Positions 1-9,399 of a DNA stretch of 64,000 nucleotides are shown in pieces. Location: contig CAIPFE010000014.1 in the NCBI GenBank assembly GCA_903864275.1, positions 248,001 through 312,000 of the forward strand, written 5' to 3'. This DNA comes from an uncultured Mucilaginibacter sp. (lineage in GTDB: Bacteria > Bacteroidota > Bacteroidia > Sphingobacteriales > Sphingobacteriaceae). The first letter of the stretch is position 1; every line of letters starts with the position of its first letter. The notes beneath the pieces were generated by a model. It was given only the letters and a program-made list of their open reading frames with translations. It did no database searches and was not told the DNA's origin. The position numbers were made by a program, and so were the translations under genes.

Positions 1-58
1 TTTTGGCGGATTTGTATTGGGGCGTTCGAAAGACAAAGGAAAACAGAATTCGATCGGG

Positions 59-781
59 TTATTCCCTCCTTAACGATTTCCCGCTAACTACACTTTTTTG
101 AAAGGAATCCTTAAAATTCCTGCTCAACGGTATGTGAATTTCATTGATAATGATCTCCGACCCGTTGATCTGATCAATATGCCCCCGAGAAACGATGTAC
201 GACTTGTGCACCTTTACAAATTGATTTAAAGGCAACTGCCCTTCTATCCCTTTAAGTGTATGATAAGTAATAAACCGCTTACCAGCAGTGTGGATCAATA
301 CATAATTATTAGCGGCCTCAACATAAAGGATTTCAGAGAAGCGTATTTTCTCGTACTTCCCATTACATTTAACATATAAAAAATCGTTTTTTTCTTGTTC
401 AACTGACTCCTGGTTCTTTAAAAGATACCATTCTTTCGCCTTATTAACGGCGATCTCTAACCTTTCCAGCGAAATTGGTTTAAGCAAATAATCCATCACC
501 CCCAATTCAAAACCGTTGATGGCAAATTGCTGGTAAGCAGTTGTGATAATAACTATAGGCTTAACGCGCACAAGTTTCAAAAAATCTAAGCCACTTAGCC
601 CCGGCATATCAATATCCAAGAACAAAAGATCAATAGGTTCGGGGCTATTTAAAAATTGCAGCGCCTGGAAAGCATTTTCAGCCAGGCCGGTGATATGAAG
701 AAAGTCGAATTCCTTAATATCTTCAGCAAGGCCATTCCGGGCAATGGGCTCATCATCCACAATTAAACAGTTCAATTTCAT
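59..781 (-). CDS. LytTR-family response regulator
   Basis: Cytoplasmic two-component response regulator of the LytR/AlgR type, expected to bind DNA through its LytTR domain. Residues 1-120 form a receiver domain: acidic pair D9-D10, probable phosphoacceptor D56 in FLDIDMPG, switch Thr 80/81 and K101. Residues about 132-235 are the LytTR domain, with YVEAANNYVLIHT and HKSYIVSRGHI. At 240 residues it has the usual family length. It is the second gene of a pair: its start overlaps the end of the upstream sensor kinase by 4 bp, so the two are probably translationally coupled and act together. The signal and target genes cannot be read from the sequence. Confidence 0.93.
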   Translation of the reverse strand: MKLNCLIVDDEPIARNGLAEDIKEFDFLHITGLAENAFQALQFLNSPEPIDLLFLDIDMPGLSGLDFLKLVRVKPIVIITTAYQQFAINGFELGVMDYLLKPISLERLEIAVNKAKEWYLLKNQESVEQEKNDFLYVKCNGKYEKIRFSEILYVEAANNYVLIHTAGKRFITYHTLKGIEGQLPLNQFVKVHKSYIVSRGHIDQINGSEIIINEIHIPLSRNFKDSFQKSVVSGKSLRRE

Positions 782-1833
782 CCGATGTTAATTTTTAGCC
801 TCAATTTGAACATTTCATCCTCCATCCCGGTTAAAAGCGAATATTTTTCCGGGTAGATCAGATCCAGCCTTTTGGCTACATTAGTTAACCCGATCCCGGG
901 TTTATTGTCCGCCCCGCTCTCATCAATGGTATTGATCGTACCAAAATAAAAACATCCGCCCTCTTCTTTGCAGTTAACCGTGATCATGTTTTCTTTATTA
1001 CGGTGCTGCGAGATATGTTTAAAACAGTTTTCAACCAGTGGCATTAAAATAAAAGGGGCAATAAAAAACCCATTAACATTTTTTAAATCACCGCAAGCTA
1101 TTGTTACTTTTTGGCTCAGTCTTTCCCGCTGCAGCTCAATATAATCAGCTATGAATTTAAGCTCCTGTTCAATGGCAACTTCGGGCTCATTACACTCATA
1201 TAGCTGGTATCGCAGCAGGGACGAAAACTGTTCAACCATTAACCTGGCCGGGGTATTTGCACGGTCTATCTTATAATAAATAGTATTAAGGGCATTGAAT
1301 AAAAAATGTGGGTTTATCTGATTTTTGAGCATTTCCAGTTCAGCATTGCTCCTTTCCTTTTCCATGCTTTCCATTTGCCTGGCTGTAATGATCCTGTCGA
1401 AAGAAAGTCGTATGGCGAACCCACCCAAAGCGATGAATGTTATCAGAAAATACGATCCAAGCACCAGGTCCGACCAAAACCAATAATAAAAATGTTCTTT
1501 GTACCGTGCTGTATTTTTTTGATAATAATTACCAAGGGAATGTCCTTCCAGCCTTATTTGCGAGATAATAGTAGAAGAGCCGGTTATTGCTATTACCAAA
1601 ACGAAGAAGATAACAAATAAGCCATAGCGCTGCTTATAAAATAAGCGGGGCAACAACAACTCCACGGTAATAATTAAAGCTAAAACACTGAAAAAAATGT
1701 CAATAAGCGTCGAAAACAATGCCCTGAGCGGCTGGGGATTACCGCCTAACTTAAATAAATACCAAACAAAACCAAAAGCTATGGCAAACGATACATAATA
1801 AAATTGACGGCTGGACCGATGAAATTTAAACAT
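778..1833 (-). CDS. LytS-type membrane sensor histidine kinase
   Basis: Inner-membrane sensor kinase, the likely phosphodonor of the LytTR regulator it overlaps by 4 bp. Four hydrophobic segments (about residues 11-30, 38-62, 70-90, 120-145) are followed by a short coiled linker (about 148-170) and a His_kinase domain. The phosphoacceptor is H176 in NQINPHFLFNALN. An N-box (LVENCFKH, about residue 265) and a G-box (GIGLTNVAKRL, about 315) form the ATP-binding half. It has no periplasmic sensor domain of any size, as is usual for the Bacteroidota members of this family. The stimulus is unknown. Confidence 0.93.
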   Translation of the reverse strand: MFKFHRSSRQFYYVSFAIAFGFVWYLFKLGGNPQPLRALFSTLIDIFFSVLALIITVELLLPRLFYKQRYGLFVIFFVLVIAITGSSTIISQIRLEGHSLGNYYQKNTARYKEHFYYWFWSDLVLGSYFLITFIALGGFAIRLSFDRIITARQMESMEKERSNAELEMLKNQINPHFLFNALNTIYYKIDRANTPARLMVEQFSSLLRYQLYECNEPEVAIEQELKFIADYIELQRERLSQKVTIACGDLKNVNGFFIAPFILMPLVENCFKHISQHRNKENMITVNCKEEGGCFYFGTINTIDESGADNKPGIGLTNVAKRLDLIYPEKYSLLTGMEDEMFKLRLKINIG

Positions 1834-1983
1834 TTAGCAGTGTATGGATAAAGTTATGACAAAAACCTTTTGCCGGACATAATTTTATGTGTAATGCAGA
1901 TTTTTCGGGGTGAAGGGGGGCAGTGATTTTTGGTTGTTATAAAGATTGTAAGTGTTGTACAGGTTAAAATTGTTGGTAGACTT

Positions 1984-2025
1984 CCCGTCTTTCGGACTTT
2001 ACTGACTTTCGGACTTTCCCAAATC
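1984..2025. repeat. Word-like short repeat (CTTTCGGACTTT)
   Basis: Imperfect direct repeats of CTTTCGGACTT lie in the 190-bp gap between the kinase start and the small gene ending at 2024. They resemble the other intergenic word-like repeats of this window. The rest of the gap shows nothing recognisable. Confidence 0.5.
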
Positions 2026-2296
2026 AATCACAATTCAGCAGCAGGTCGTAATACTTTTGCATTAAAACAATGTCATAGTTGACCAATGAAGCGTAAGCTT
2101 CAGAAACAAGCTCGTTGAGAATAGATGAGCCAAGCTGGCCGGCGCCGTTCGGGATGGAATCGTAATACTTTATTAATTCTTTAACCCTGACGATCTCGTA
2201 TAACAACAACTGTACTAAATCCGATTGTAAACCCGGCTGAATCCCCGCAGAGTTGTTATTGATAAAATCCAAAGGATCGTTGCTTTCAGGGACCAT
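2024..2296 (-). CDS. Small protein of unknown function
   Basis: A 90-residue acidic protein that I do not recognise. It has no signal peptide or membrane segment and is predicted mostly helical, with Leu/Val-rich stretches such as LVQLLLYEIVRVKELIKYYD and ASLVNYDIVLMQKYYDLLLN. The ATG start is followed by a normal cytoplasmic N-terminus. It lies downstream of pnp on the same strand, about 240 bp away and separated from it by a terminator, so it is probably transcribed separately. Coding status rests on composition and an uninterrupted frame only. Confidence 0.6.
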   Translation of the reverse strand: MVPESNDPLDFINNNSAGIQPGLQSDLVQLLLYEIVRVKELIKYYDSIPNGAGQLGSSILNELVSEAYASLVNYDIVLMQKYYDLLLNCD

Positions 2297-2393
2297 TTAA
2301 AATAGGGACAAGGGAATACGGGCTATTACAATTAATATTTAACTTTATAAAACCAAAACAAAATAACTTTTGTTTTAAATTTTTGAAAAAAAT

Positions 2394-2432
2394 ATTTTAA
2401 AAAAATAAAGCCCTCATTGCGAAGGCTTTATT
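2394..2432 (-). terminator. Rho-independent terminator after pnp
   Basis: Perfect 9-bp stem AATAAAGCC / GGCTTTATT (2404-2412 and 2424-2432) with an 11-nt loop. On the minus strand it is followed by a T-rich run (2395-2403 on the plus strand is A-rich), so it suits transcripts leaving pnp. Confidence 0.75.
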
Positions 2433-2538
2433 GTGAGTGGTCAGTGGTGAATGATGAGTAAGTGAGAGGTGAGTTGTGAATGGTGAGTAGCATATTTGCA
2501 AATCTATGCCTGATTACTCACCACTGACCATTCACCAA
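2433..2538. repeat. GTGAGTGGTGAATGG-type inverted word repeat
   Basis: A run of imperfect GTGAGTGGT/GTGAATGGT words (2433-2487) is answered by the complementary CACCACTGACCATTCACC (about 2520-2537). This gives a long imperfect hairpin directly downstream of the pnp stop. The same family recurs at 47933-47998. Confidence 0.75.
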
Positions 2539-2539
2539 C

Positions 2540-4663
2540 TTAGGTCCTTTCCGGGCGCGGCAATAAAGCTTTTCTCGAAAGCTTCAATTTACCCTGCTTA
2601 TCAATATCAAGCAGTTTTACACGCACTTCATCGCCTACTTCAAATATCCCGTCCATGGTTTCAATACGACGGTGGTCAATTTCCGAAATATGCAATAAAC
2701 CATCCTTACCGGGCATGATCTCTACAAATGCCCCAAATGGCATAATCGACCTTACCTTGCCTTCATATATTTCGCCAACTTCAGGCCTTGCAGCAATATT
2801 TTTTATCCGTGTAACAGCTTTATCAATTGATTCCTTGTTATCAGCAAATATTTGTACAACACCCTGGTTGCCTACTTCCTCAATGGAGATAGTAGCGCCT
2901 GTTTCGCGCTGCATTTCCTGGATGATCTTGCCCCCGGGTCCGATAACCGCACCGATAAACTCTTTATCGATCCTGATGGTGATAATACGTGGTGCATGCG
3001 GTTTGTAATCTTCGCGTGGTTTCTCGATGGTTTTCTTCATTTCATTTAAGATATGAAGACGGCCGTCTTTTGCCTGGTGCAGCGCCTTCCCTAAAACTTC
3101 GTACGAAAGACCGTTTATCTTTAAGTCCATCTGTACCGCAACGATACCTTTTTCAGTACCCGTTACCTTGAAGTCCATATCTCCTAAATGATCTTCGTCA
3201 CCAAGAATATCAGACAGGATCGCGTATTTGGTCCCCATTTCATTGGTGATCAACCCCATCGCGATACCTGATACCGGCGCTTTGATTTTTACACCTGCAT
3301 CCATCAGTGCTAATGTACCGGCACAAACCGTAGCCATTGATGACGAACCGTTCGACTCCAAAATATCAGAAACTATACGGATGGTATATGGATTTTCTTC
3401 GTCAGAAGGTAGTACCTGTTTTAACGAGCGCATCGCTAAATTACCATGACCGATCTCCCTGCGGCCTGCTCCCCTGTTAGGGCGAACTTCGCCGGTTGAA
3501 AAACCAGGGAAATTATAGTGTAACAGGAATTTTGAATAACCGTTAATAAAGGCACCGTCGATCATCTGTTCATCATCCTTAGCACCCAGGGTAACGCTGG
3601 TTAACGATTGTGTTTCGCCGCGGGTAAACACTGCAGAACCGTGTGCAGCAGGTAAATAACCTATTTCGCTCCATATCGGGCGTATCTGGGTGGTGGTACG
3701 ACCGTCGAGACGTTTGCCTTCATCTAATACAAGGTTACGGATAGCGTCATACTCAACATCATGGTAATATTTTTTTGCCAGGAATTTAGTAACGTCATCT
3801 GTCTCGCCCATCGTAGCAATGTAAGCATCGCGCACTTCTTTAAATTTAACAGCACGCTCATCTTTTGCTGAAGCCGATCCTGCAATCGCGTAAACTTCCT
3901 CGTAAGTTGAAGCATAAATAGCTTTCTTTAACTCTTCGTTGCTGTTTTCGTGGCTGTAAACGCGTTTTTCGGTTTTGCCAACTTCAATAGTCAGTTCTTT
4001 TTGAATAAAGCACTGGTGTTTTATTGCGGCATGCGCAAACTTTATGGCTTCAACCAATTCATCTTCCTGTATTTCTTTCGATTCGCCTTCAACCATGTTA
4101 ACGTCATGCTCCGAGCCTGCAACAATAAATTCTAAAGTGGCAGTTTGCAGCTGGCTTAAGGTTGGGTTGATAATTAATTTACCATCAACTTTAGCTACAC
4201 GTACTTCGGAGATTGGGCCGTTAAACGGGATATCAGAAACTGATAACGCCGCTGAAGCCGCTAAACCTGCAAGGCAATCAGGCATAATATCTTTATCAGC
4301 CGAGATCAGCGAGATCATCACCTGTACATCAGCGTGATAATCTTCGGGGAACATCGGGCGTAAAGCGCGGTCGACCAAACGTGAAATTAAAACTTCATAA
4401 TCTGATAAACGTGCCTCGCGGCGTAAAAATCCGCCAGGGATACGGCCGGTTGCCGCATATTTTTCCTGGTAATCAACAGAAAGCGGTAAAAAATCAACCC
4501 CTTCTTTTGCTTCAAGTGTAGATACCACAGTAGCCAATAACATGGTATCACCCATCTTTATTACTACCGAGCCATCTGCTTGTTTGGCCAGTTTCCCGGT
4601 TTCGATCTCAATGGTGCGGCCGTCACCTAAATCGATAACCTTTTTAATTACATTTAAACTCAT
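2540..4663 (-). CDS. pnp: Polyribonucleotide nucleotidyltransferase (PNPase)
   Basis: Phosphorolytic 3'-5' exoribonuclease of the RNA degradation machinery. Its 707 residues match the family. Two RNase PH-like domains occupy about residues 1-550, with the second core visible at [20 protein letters not shown] and [19 protein letters not shown] domain follows at about 560-625 ([16 protein letters not shown]) and an S1 RNA-binding domain at 630-700 ([18 protein letters not shown]). The ATG start agrees with the conserved N-terminus. It lies downstream of rpsO on the same strand, the widespread rpsO-pnp order, with a hairpin terminator between them that may set its expression relative to S15. Confidence 0.98.
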   Translation of the reverse strand: MSLNVIKKVIDLGDGRTIEIETGKLAKQADGSVVIKMGDTMLLATVVSTLEAKEGVDFLPLSVDYQEKYAATGRIPGGFLRREARLSDYEVLISRLVDRALRPMFPEDYHADVQVMISLISADKDIMPDCLAGLAASAALSVSDIPFNGPISEVRVAKVDGKLIINPTLSQLQTATLEFIVAGSEHDVNMVEGESKEIQEDELVEAIKFAHAAIKHQCFIQKELTIEVGKTEKRVYSHENSNEELKKAIYASTYEEVYAIAGSASAKDERAVKFKEVRDAYIATMGETDDVTKFLAKKYYHDVEYDAIRNLVLDEGKRLDGRTTTQIRPIWSEIGYLPAAHGSAVFTRGETQSLTSVTLGAKDDEQMIDGAFINGYSKFLLHYNFPGFSTGEVRPNRGAGRREIGHGNLAMRSLKQVLPSDEENPYTIRIVSDILESNGSSSMATVCAGTLALMDAGVKIKAPVSGIAMGLITNEMGTKYAILSDILGDEDHLGDMDFKVTGTEKGIVAVQMDLKINGLSYEVLGKALHQAKDGRLHILNEMKKTIEKPREDYKPHAPRIITIRIDKEFIGAVIGPGGKIIQEMQRETGATISIEEVGNQGVVQIFADNKESIDKAVTRIKNIAARPEVGEIYEGKVRSIMPFGAFVEIMPGKDGLLHISEIDHRRIETMDGIFEVGDEVRVKLLDIDKQGKLKLSRKALLPRPERT

Positions 4664-4739
4664 CTTTTTTTGCGTTGTGGTGCGCTTTCATCTTTTAGGC
4701 GCACCGGTTTTTTATGTTTGTGTATGTTACTTACAATGT

Positions 4740-4773
4740 AAAAAGCCACCCCCTAAATTTGAGATGGCTTTTT
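4740..4773 (-). terminator. Hairpin between rpsO and pnp
   Basis: Stem AAAAAGCCA / TGGCTTTTT (4740-4748 and 4765-4773) with a 16-nt loop, ending in a T-run on the minus strand. It lies between the rpsO stop and the pnp start, so it would end rpsO transcripts or act as a partial terminator before pnp. Confidence 0.7.
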
Positions 4774-4791
4774 ACTAAAAACGTAGAAAGG

Positions 4792-5070
4792 TTACTTAAT
4801 GATATCCCTGAGCTGCAAGGCTTTGATGATGGCACGGTATCTTTCAATATCTTTTTTAAACAGGTAAGCCAGCAATGCGCGGCGTTTACCTACTAATTTT
4901 TGCAGTGATAACTGGGTCGAAAAATCGTGTTTGTTTTTTTTCAAATGCCCGGTTAAATGTGCTATGCGGTAAGTGAATAATGCTACCTGTCCTTCGGCCG
5001 AGCCGGTATCCGCAGCGCCCTTACCATGTTTTGCAAAAATCTCTGTTTTTGCTTCTGTACTTAAATACAT
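4792..5070 (-). CDS. rpsO: 30S ribosomal protein S15
   Basis: Small-subunit ribosomal protein that binds 16S rRNA early in assembly. Its 92 residues are close to the usual 89. The conserved S15 core is present: DTGSAEGQVALFTYRIAHLT, then HLKKNKHDFSTQ, then LVGKRRALLAYL. The N-terminus (MYLSTEAKTEIFAKHGK) matches Bacteroidota S15 and supports this ATG. It is the first gene of the rpsO-pnp pair. A hairpin with a T-run follows its stop. Confidence 0.98.
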   Translation of the reverse strand: MYLSTEAKTEIFAKHGKGAADTGSAEGQVALFTYRIAHLTGHLKKNKHDFSTQLSLQKLVGKRRALLAYLFKKDIERYRAIIKALQLRDIIK

Positions 5071-5371
5071 TACCTGAATAATATTAAAGCGTAAATAATT
5101 TGATTAATTGAGGGGCAAAGGTAGGTTTATTATTGCAGAAATGCAAGTGGAGATTTGTTAATGGTTCATAGTTCATCGATAATGGTTCATAGCCGAAATA
5201 ATGGAGCCTTTTCATCGTCTTTAACTTGGCGTTTTATTCTATCTATTCAAGGGTGTACTCTTTAGCCGGCCCACATTTTGTTCTCAAAAACTAAATCCGA
5301 AATCGAAATTCCGAAACGGCGAAGCCCTCTTGAACGCTTTAAAAAAACAAACAATAGCGAAAAATCCGAAA
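5071..5371. repeat. Gene-free stretch with two repeat types
   Basis: This 301-bp gap between rpsO and the M16-like gene has no convincing gene. It holds two ATGGTTCATAG words (5161-5193) and CCGAAATC/CCGAAAC words (5292-5317 and 5361-5372). The last of these runs directly into the stop codon of the gene ending at 5372. Promoters for rpsO would lie at its left end, but no clear TAnnTTTG box was identified. Confidence 0.6.
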
Positions 5372-6652
5372 TCAATACTTTCCTACTATAACCTTATAAA
5401 AACGGTCAAAATTCAAATACTCATTCGCCATTTGCTGTAACCTATCCGCCGTCACAGTTTTTACTGTTTCCACATACCGGTCATAATAATCGTAATCCAA
5501 TCCGGCGAAATACAGGTTTTTAAATTTATCGGCATGCGAAAACACATTTTCAAGGCTGCCCAATAACGATCCTAGCATAAAGTTGCGTACCAAGGACAGT
5601 TCTTCGGCAGGGATAAGGTCAGTTTTTAATAAATTAAGCTCCTTTTCAATTTCAGTAATTGCCGCTTTACAAACATCGGCGCCCACTTCTGTAGCGATAA
5701 ACATGGAACCGCTTTGTTTTAACGATGTCATGCCCGAACCAATGCCATAAGTGTAGCCTTTGTCCTCACGGATATTGGCCATCAGCCTTGAGCCAAAATA
5801 ACCACCTAAAACAGTATTCAATACCTGCAAAGCCGGGAAATCAGGATGGGTACGGTTTATAATTGGGATCCCCATACGTATAGCGGATTGCAGCGCTTCA
5901 GGTTTTTCGGTAAAATAAAAACGTTCTGCTGACGATTCGAGTTCGGGCTGGGTTGTGTCCGCCGGTACAACGGCATTTTTCCAGTCCTTGTCAAAAGTAT
6001 CTGTGATCAGCTCTAAAATATCCGGTTCTATCTTACCGGCAATAATTATCGTGCAGTTGGATGGCTGGTACATTTGTTTAAAATGGGCCAGCATATCATC
6101 GCGGTGCAGGGTTTTGTAGGTATCGGCATCCGCGCCTAAGCCGTATAAAGTATTGCCGTACAAGGCTTTGTTAAAAATACGGCGGGCCACATAATCGTTC
6201 TTTTGCAGTTGCACCTGTAACTTCTGTTGCTGGTTACGGATATAGGTTTCCAACTCATTTTCCGGAAAAACAGAATTAGTAATAATATCCCTTATGACCG
6301 GCAAAGTATGCTGCAGGTGCTTGTTTAAACTATATAAGGTTACCTGCGACTGGTCATAACCATAATCAACCTGCAAAAAAGCGCCGTAAAAATCAACCTT
6401 GTCAGCAATTTGCGAAGCGGTTAAAGTGCCGGTACCCTCGGTAAGCATAGTATTTACCCCGGTGTTCAACAAAGGTTTGTCCGGGTTAAAACGTTCGTTG
6501 CCGAATACCCATTCGATCCGCACCAATTCCTGGTCGCCTGAGTTAAAGCAAAATATGTTGCAGCCATTGCCCAGCTTTTGATGAGCGGGTCTTAACAGGG
6601 TTATATTATCGATCGCCCTGAATTCGGGGGGTGTTTTTCTGTTTAGTATCAT
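5372..6652 (-). CDS. M16-family peptidase-like protein, no zinc motif
   Basis: Member of the M16 (pitrilysin/processing peptidase) family, 426 residues. It has the conserved C-terminal R/Y region (YFGSRLMANIREDKGYTYGIGS, about residues 285-305) that shapes the substrate chamber. The zinc site is absent: where active members have HxxEH, this protein has NTGVNTMLTEG. It is therefore probably the non-catalytic partner of the active M16 peptidase encoded just upstream on the same strand (8007-6766), as in known two-subunit M16 enzymes. It has no signal peptide. The gap between the genes is 113 bp and filled with GTTGTAAGG repeats. The substrate is unknown. Confidence 0.9.
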   Translation of the reverse strand: MILNRKTPPEFRAIDNITLLRPAHQKLGNGCNIFCFNSGDQELVRIEWVFGNERFNPDKPLLNTGVNTMLTEGTGTLTASQIADKVDFYGAFLQVDYGYDQSQVTLYSLNKHLQHTLPVIRDIITNSVFPENELETYIRNQQQKLQVQLQKNDYVARRIFNKALYGNTLYGLGADADTYKTLHRDDMLAHFKQMYQPSNCTIIIAGKIEPDILELITDTFDKDWKNAVVPADTTQPELESSAERFYFTEKPEALQSAIRMGIPIINRTHPDFPALQVLNTVLGGYFGSRLMANIREDKGYTYGIGSGMTSLKQSGSMFIATEVGADVCKAAITEIEKELNLLKTDLIPAEELSLVRNFMLGSLLGSLENVFSHADKFKNLYFAGLDYDYYDRYVETVKTVTADRLQQMANEYLNFDRFYKVIVGKY

Positions 6653-6768
6653 TGTTGTAAGGGTTGTAAGGGGTTGTAAAGGTTGTGAGGGCTGTAGTGC
6701 TTTAGATGTACCGTTTTTTTAACTTTTACAACCATTACAACCTCTAAAACCTTTATTAACCTCTATTA
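6653..6768. repeat. GTTGTAAGG-type word repeat between M16 genes
   Basis: Successive TTGTAAGGG / TTGTAAAGG words fill the space from the start codon of the downstream M16-like gene. Complementary words (TTACAACCATTACAACC, about 6724-6741) continue up to the stop of the upstream M16 gene, so the arms can pair. The stop codon of the upstream gene lies inside the repeat. Confidence 0.7.
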
Positions 6769-8007
6769 ACTTTTCTCCGCCAAATAAATAAGTGTCGACG
6801 AATTATCTCTCCTGAATAGTTTATTTGCCAGCGCTTTAACCTGTTTAGGAGTTACTGCAAGGTATTTCTCTGTTTCGTGATTGAGCAGGCCGGCATCGCC
6901 AAGCAATTCAAACTGTGCCAGGTTCATCGCCTTATCTAACAGCGCCATTTCCGAAAATATCATGGTCGATTCGGTTTTGTTTTGCACTTTGGTGAGCTCA
7001 TCTGCCGGTATTTCTTCTGTTTTCAAGCGTTCAAGTTCTTCCCATATCGCAGCTTCGGCGGTTTCAATGCTCACATTTTCAAGCGGTTTGCCTTCAAATA
7101 CAAATATGCCTTTGTCAAGGCTGCCTGACATATGAGCATGCACTTCGCTGAACAATTGTTTCTCTTTAACCAAATTGCGGTACAAACGCGAGGAATTGCC
7201 GCGCGACAGGATATCCGACATCAACTCGGCTACATAATAATCCGCATCAAGTCTGTCGCCCATTAGGAATGCGATATAAACATCATTGAGGGGCACTTTG
7301 GCGGTAACCGTGGCGCGGCGTTCCTCGTGCTGGTCCGGCTCTTGCGGTAAATTGCGATGATATTTTTCACCCGGCGGTATAGGCCCGAACCATTTTTCGG
7401 CTAATAATTTAGCATCGGCTGTTTTAACATCGCCGCCGACAACCATAATGGCGTTTTGCGGGTTATAGTGCTTTTTAAAGAAAGCTTTTACATCCTCAAT
7501 TTTGGCATCTTCGATGTGCTTGATCTCCTTGCCAATGGTAGCCCACTGGTAGGGGTGTTTTTTATAAACCATGGGCCGCAATTTAAGCCAAACATCCCCG
7601 TATGGCTGGTTAAGGTAACGCTGCTTAAATTCCTCGATGACCACATTGCGCTGTACTTCCAGGCTTTTTTTGCTGAAGGCCAGGCTAAGCATCCGGTCGC
7701 TCTCCAGCCAGAAAGCGGTCTCAATGTTTGCCGATGGCAGCGTGATATAATAATTGGTAAGGTCATTACTGGTAAAGGCATTATTTTCGCCGCCCACGCG
7801 CTGCAGGGGCTGGTCATAATCGGGTATATTTACCGAACCGCCAAACATCAAATGTTCAAATAAATGCGCAAAACCAGTTTGATCGGGGTCTTCATCGCGG
7901 GCGCCGACATCGTATAAAATATTAAGCACTACCATTGGGGTAGTGTCGTCCTCGTGCACAATAGCCCGAAGGCCATTGTCTAATGTAAATCGGTTGAATT
8001 TAACCAT
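6766..8007 (-). CDS. M16-family zinc metallopeptidase (catalytic)
   Basis: Active member of the M16 peptidase family, 413 residues. The inverted zinc motif HLFEH is at residues 48-52, and a downstream glutamate in VVIEEFKQRYLNQPYG (about 128) completes the usual site. The start is placed at the ATG giving MVKFNRFTLDNGL; an upstream in-frame ATG at 8034 would add nine residues not seen in the family. No export signal is visible. The next gene on the strand is an M16 protein lacking the zinc motif, so the two probably form a heterodimer. It likely degrades peptides; the substrate is unknown. Confidence 0.93.
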   Translation of the reverse strand: MVKFNRFTLDNGLRAIVHEDDTTPMVVLNILYDVGARDEDPDQTGFAHLFEHLMFGGSVNIPDYDQPLQRVGGENNAFTSNDLTNYYITLPSANIETAFWLESDRMLSLAFSKKSLEVQRNVVIEEFKQRYLNQPYGDVWLKLRPMVYKKHPYQWATIGKEIKHIEDAKIEDVKAFFKKHYNPQNAIMVVGGDVKTADAKLLAEKWFGPIPPGEKYHRNLPQEPDQHEERRATVTAKVPLNDVYIAFLMGDRLDADYYVAELMSDILSRGNSSRLYRNLVKEKQLFSEVHAHMSGSLDKGIFVFEGKPLENVSIETAEAAIWEELERLKTEEIPADELTKVQNKTESTMIFSEMALLDKAMNLAQFELLGDAGLLNHETEKYLAVTPKQVKALANKLFRRDNSSTLIYLAEKS

Positions 8008-8055
8008 GTATAAAATCCTTTTAACGGAAGGCAAAGGTAGAATTTTTGTTGAAAG

Positions 8056-8100
8056 GGTTGTTATGGTTGTAAAAGTTGTAGGGGTTGTAATGGTTATAAA
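8056..8100. repeat. GTTGTAA-type word repeat
   Basis: Tandem GGTTGTTATGGTTGTAAAAGTTGTAGG-like words lie about 50 bp upstream of the catalytic M16 start. They are the same family as 6653-6768 and 40345-40412. Confidence 0.6.
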
Positions 8101-8145
8101 AGTATTGATTTCATTTGTATCATTTAATACCTTTAACCTTCCGCC

Positions 8146-8163
8146 TCCCGATCGCTATCGGGA
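8146..8163. repeat. TCCCGATnGCTATCGGGA palindrome
   Basis: Near-perfect 18-bp palindrome TCCCGATCGCTATCGGGA upstream of the gene starting at 8183. Related copies lie at 63361-63378 and 63620-63637, and a compensated variant at 53201-53218. Confidence 0.7.
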
Positions 8164-8182
8164 TTCCTTTCACCTCAAAAAA

Positions 8183-8734
8183 ATGATCAGCAGTGAAGAA
8201 CTCATAAAGCAAATATCAAACACCATTGGCAAAACCAAAGTGCTTGAGCTTAGCAGGATACTGACGGAACAGCATTTCGCTTTACGCGACCTTATTGACC
8301 TTACTTTTGACGGCGATAGAGATATTGCCTTTCGCGCAGCGTGGATATTAGAAAACATTTTTTTACAGGACCCAACCCGTTATGAATCCGAGCTGGAATA
8401 CATGGTTTCCAGGATAAAAGAGGTTACACATGCCAGCTGCAAGCGGCATTACGCCAAGATCATGATGCACATTACCGCCAAAAACACACCGGCAACTATA
8501 AAACAAAAGCTGCAGGAACTTGACCTGGAACCTGTTGTTGAACAATGTTTCGATTGGATGATAGACCCAAAAGTTCTCGTAGCGGTAAAAGTTTTTGCAA
8601 GCGAAGCTTTGTTTAACATGCGGCGCCGATATCCGTGGATAAAGGAAGAACTGGCGGAACAAATTAGGTTTTTGATGAGAGATGGATCTACAGCAATTCA
8701 AACCCGCGGGAGAAAATTGCTAGCGCAGCTTTAA
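8183..8734 (+). CDS. Helical repeat-like protein of unknown function
   Basis: A 183-residue soluble protein rich in helices with HEAT-like spacing: DLTFDGDRDIAFRAAWILENIF, then ELEYMVSRIKEV, and near the end KVFASEALFNMRRRYPWIKEELAEQIRFLM. The ATG at 8183 (MISSEELIKQIS) is chosen because the frame upstream of it is low-complexity repeat sequence and overlaps the divergent M16 gene. The domain type suggests protein binding, but I cannot name a partner. It is divergent from the M16 pair and probably not in an operon. Confidence 0.75.
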   Translation: MISSEELIKQISNTIGKTKVLELSRILTEQHFALRDLIDLTFDGDRDIAFRAAWILENIFLQDPTRYESELEYMVSRIKEVTHASCKRHYAKIMMHITAKNTPATIKQKLQELDLEPVVEQCFDWMIDPKVLVAVKVFASEALFNMRRRYPWIKEELAEQIRFLMRDGSTAIQTRGRKLLAQL

Positions 8735-8791
8735 TTTGCAGTTCGCAACTTTTATAAACCTTTTAATCCTACCCTGCCAGATGCCAACTTT

Positions 8792-9136
8792 CTACTGCAT
8801 CGGTTTATCATCCCTGTGCAGGTTATCGCTCACCTGGTCGTGGTTCAATTTTGCGGCAATAGCCGATGAGCTGTTATTGGCATAAGTACCATAGGCATTT
8901 ACCAGGATACCTTTTATATTGTACTTTTTAGAAGTAACCGCGTACACAATTGACATATCCGACGGATTACTTGCACCTTCAAAACGGTAAAACTCGTCGA
9001 TTTCAATATCTTCGGCCGTCATCTGTATATTTTTATCTTTATCGTCAACCGTATCCCCCTCCAAACTCAGGTTTTCGGTATATCCCCTTTTCATCAGGTC
9101 GTTAGTGGCTTCCACTAAATTGTTATATGTTTTCAT
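8792..9136 (-). CDS. Small conserved-looking protein, function unknown
   Basis: A 114-residue acidic cytoplasmic protein. It begins MKTYNNLVEATNDLMKRGYT and has a central segment with alternating strands (EDIEIDEFYRFEG, SIVYAVTSKKYNIKGILVNAYGTY). Similar 100-residue proteins are common in Bacteroidota. As I recall, some carry the label phosphoribosylpyrophosphate synthetase, which this protein is far too short to be. I see no catalytic motif. It is convergent with the helical-repeat gene ending at 8734. Confidence 0.7.
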   Translation of the reverse strand: MKTYNNLVEATNDLMKRGYTENLSLEGDTVDDKDKNIQMTAEDIEIDEFYRFEGASNPSDMSIVYAVTSKKYNIKGILVNAYGTYANNSSSAIAAKLNHDQVSDNLHRDDKPMQ

Positions 9137-9399
9137 GGTGATTTATGCTCAACTTAATTTATTACGTCCATTCAATTGTCTTATCACACAACTATAAAAG
9201 GAAGGCTTTGTTTGAAATTCCAGCCGATTGGACAGTAAAAATTACCATATCGTCACTTAGGAACGCTAAAACCCTACACACATTCCTGCATTTATATTCA
9301 GATAATTTACTGCTGGAATAGTAGTATTGTTGCTATATTTAGCTTTTGAATGATCCCTGTTAAAAATCTAAAACGCTCCAATTTATTAAACCACTTATC

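Noticed and set aside
7456-7863. 135-codon plus-strand frame opposite the catalytic M16 gene
   Set aside because: It lies wholly inside a well-supported gene with zinc motif on the other strand and has no start signal or family likeness.
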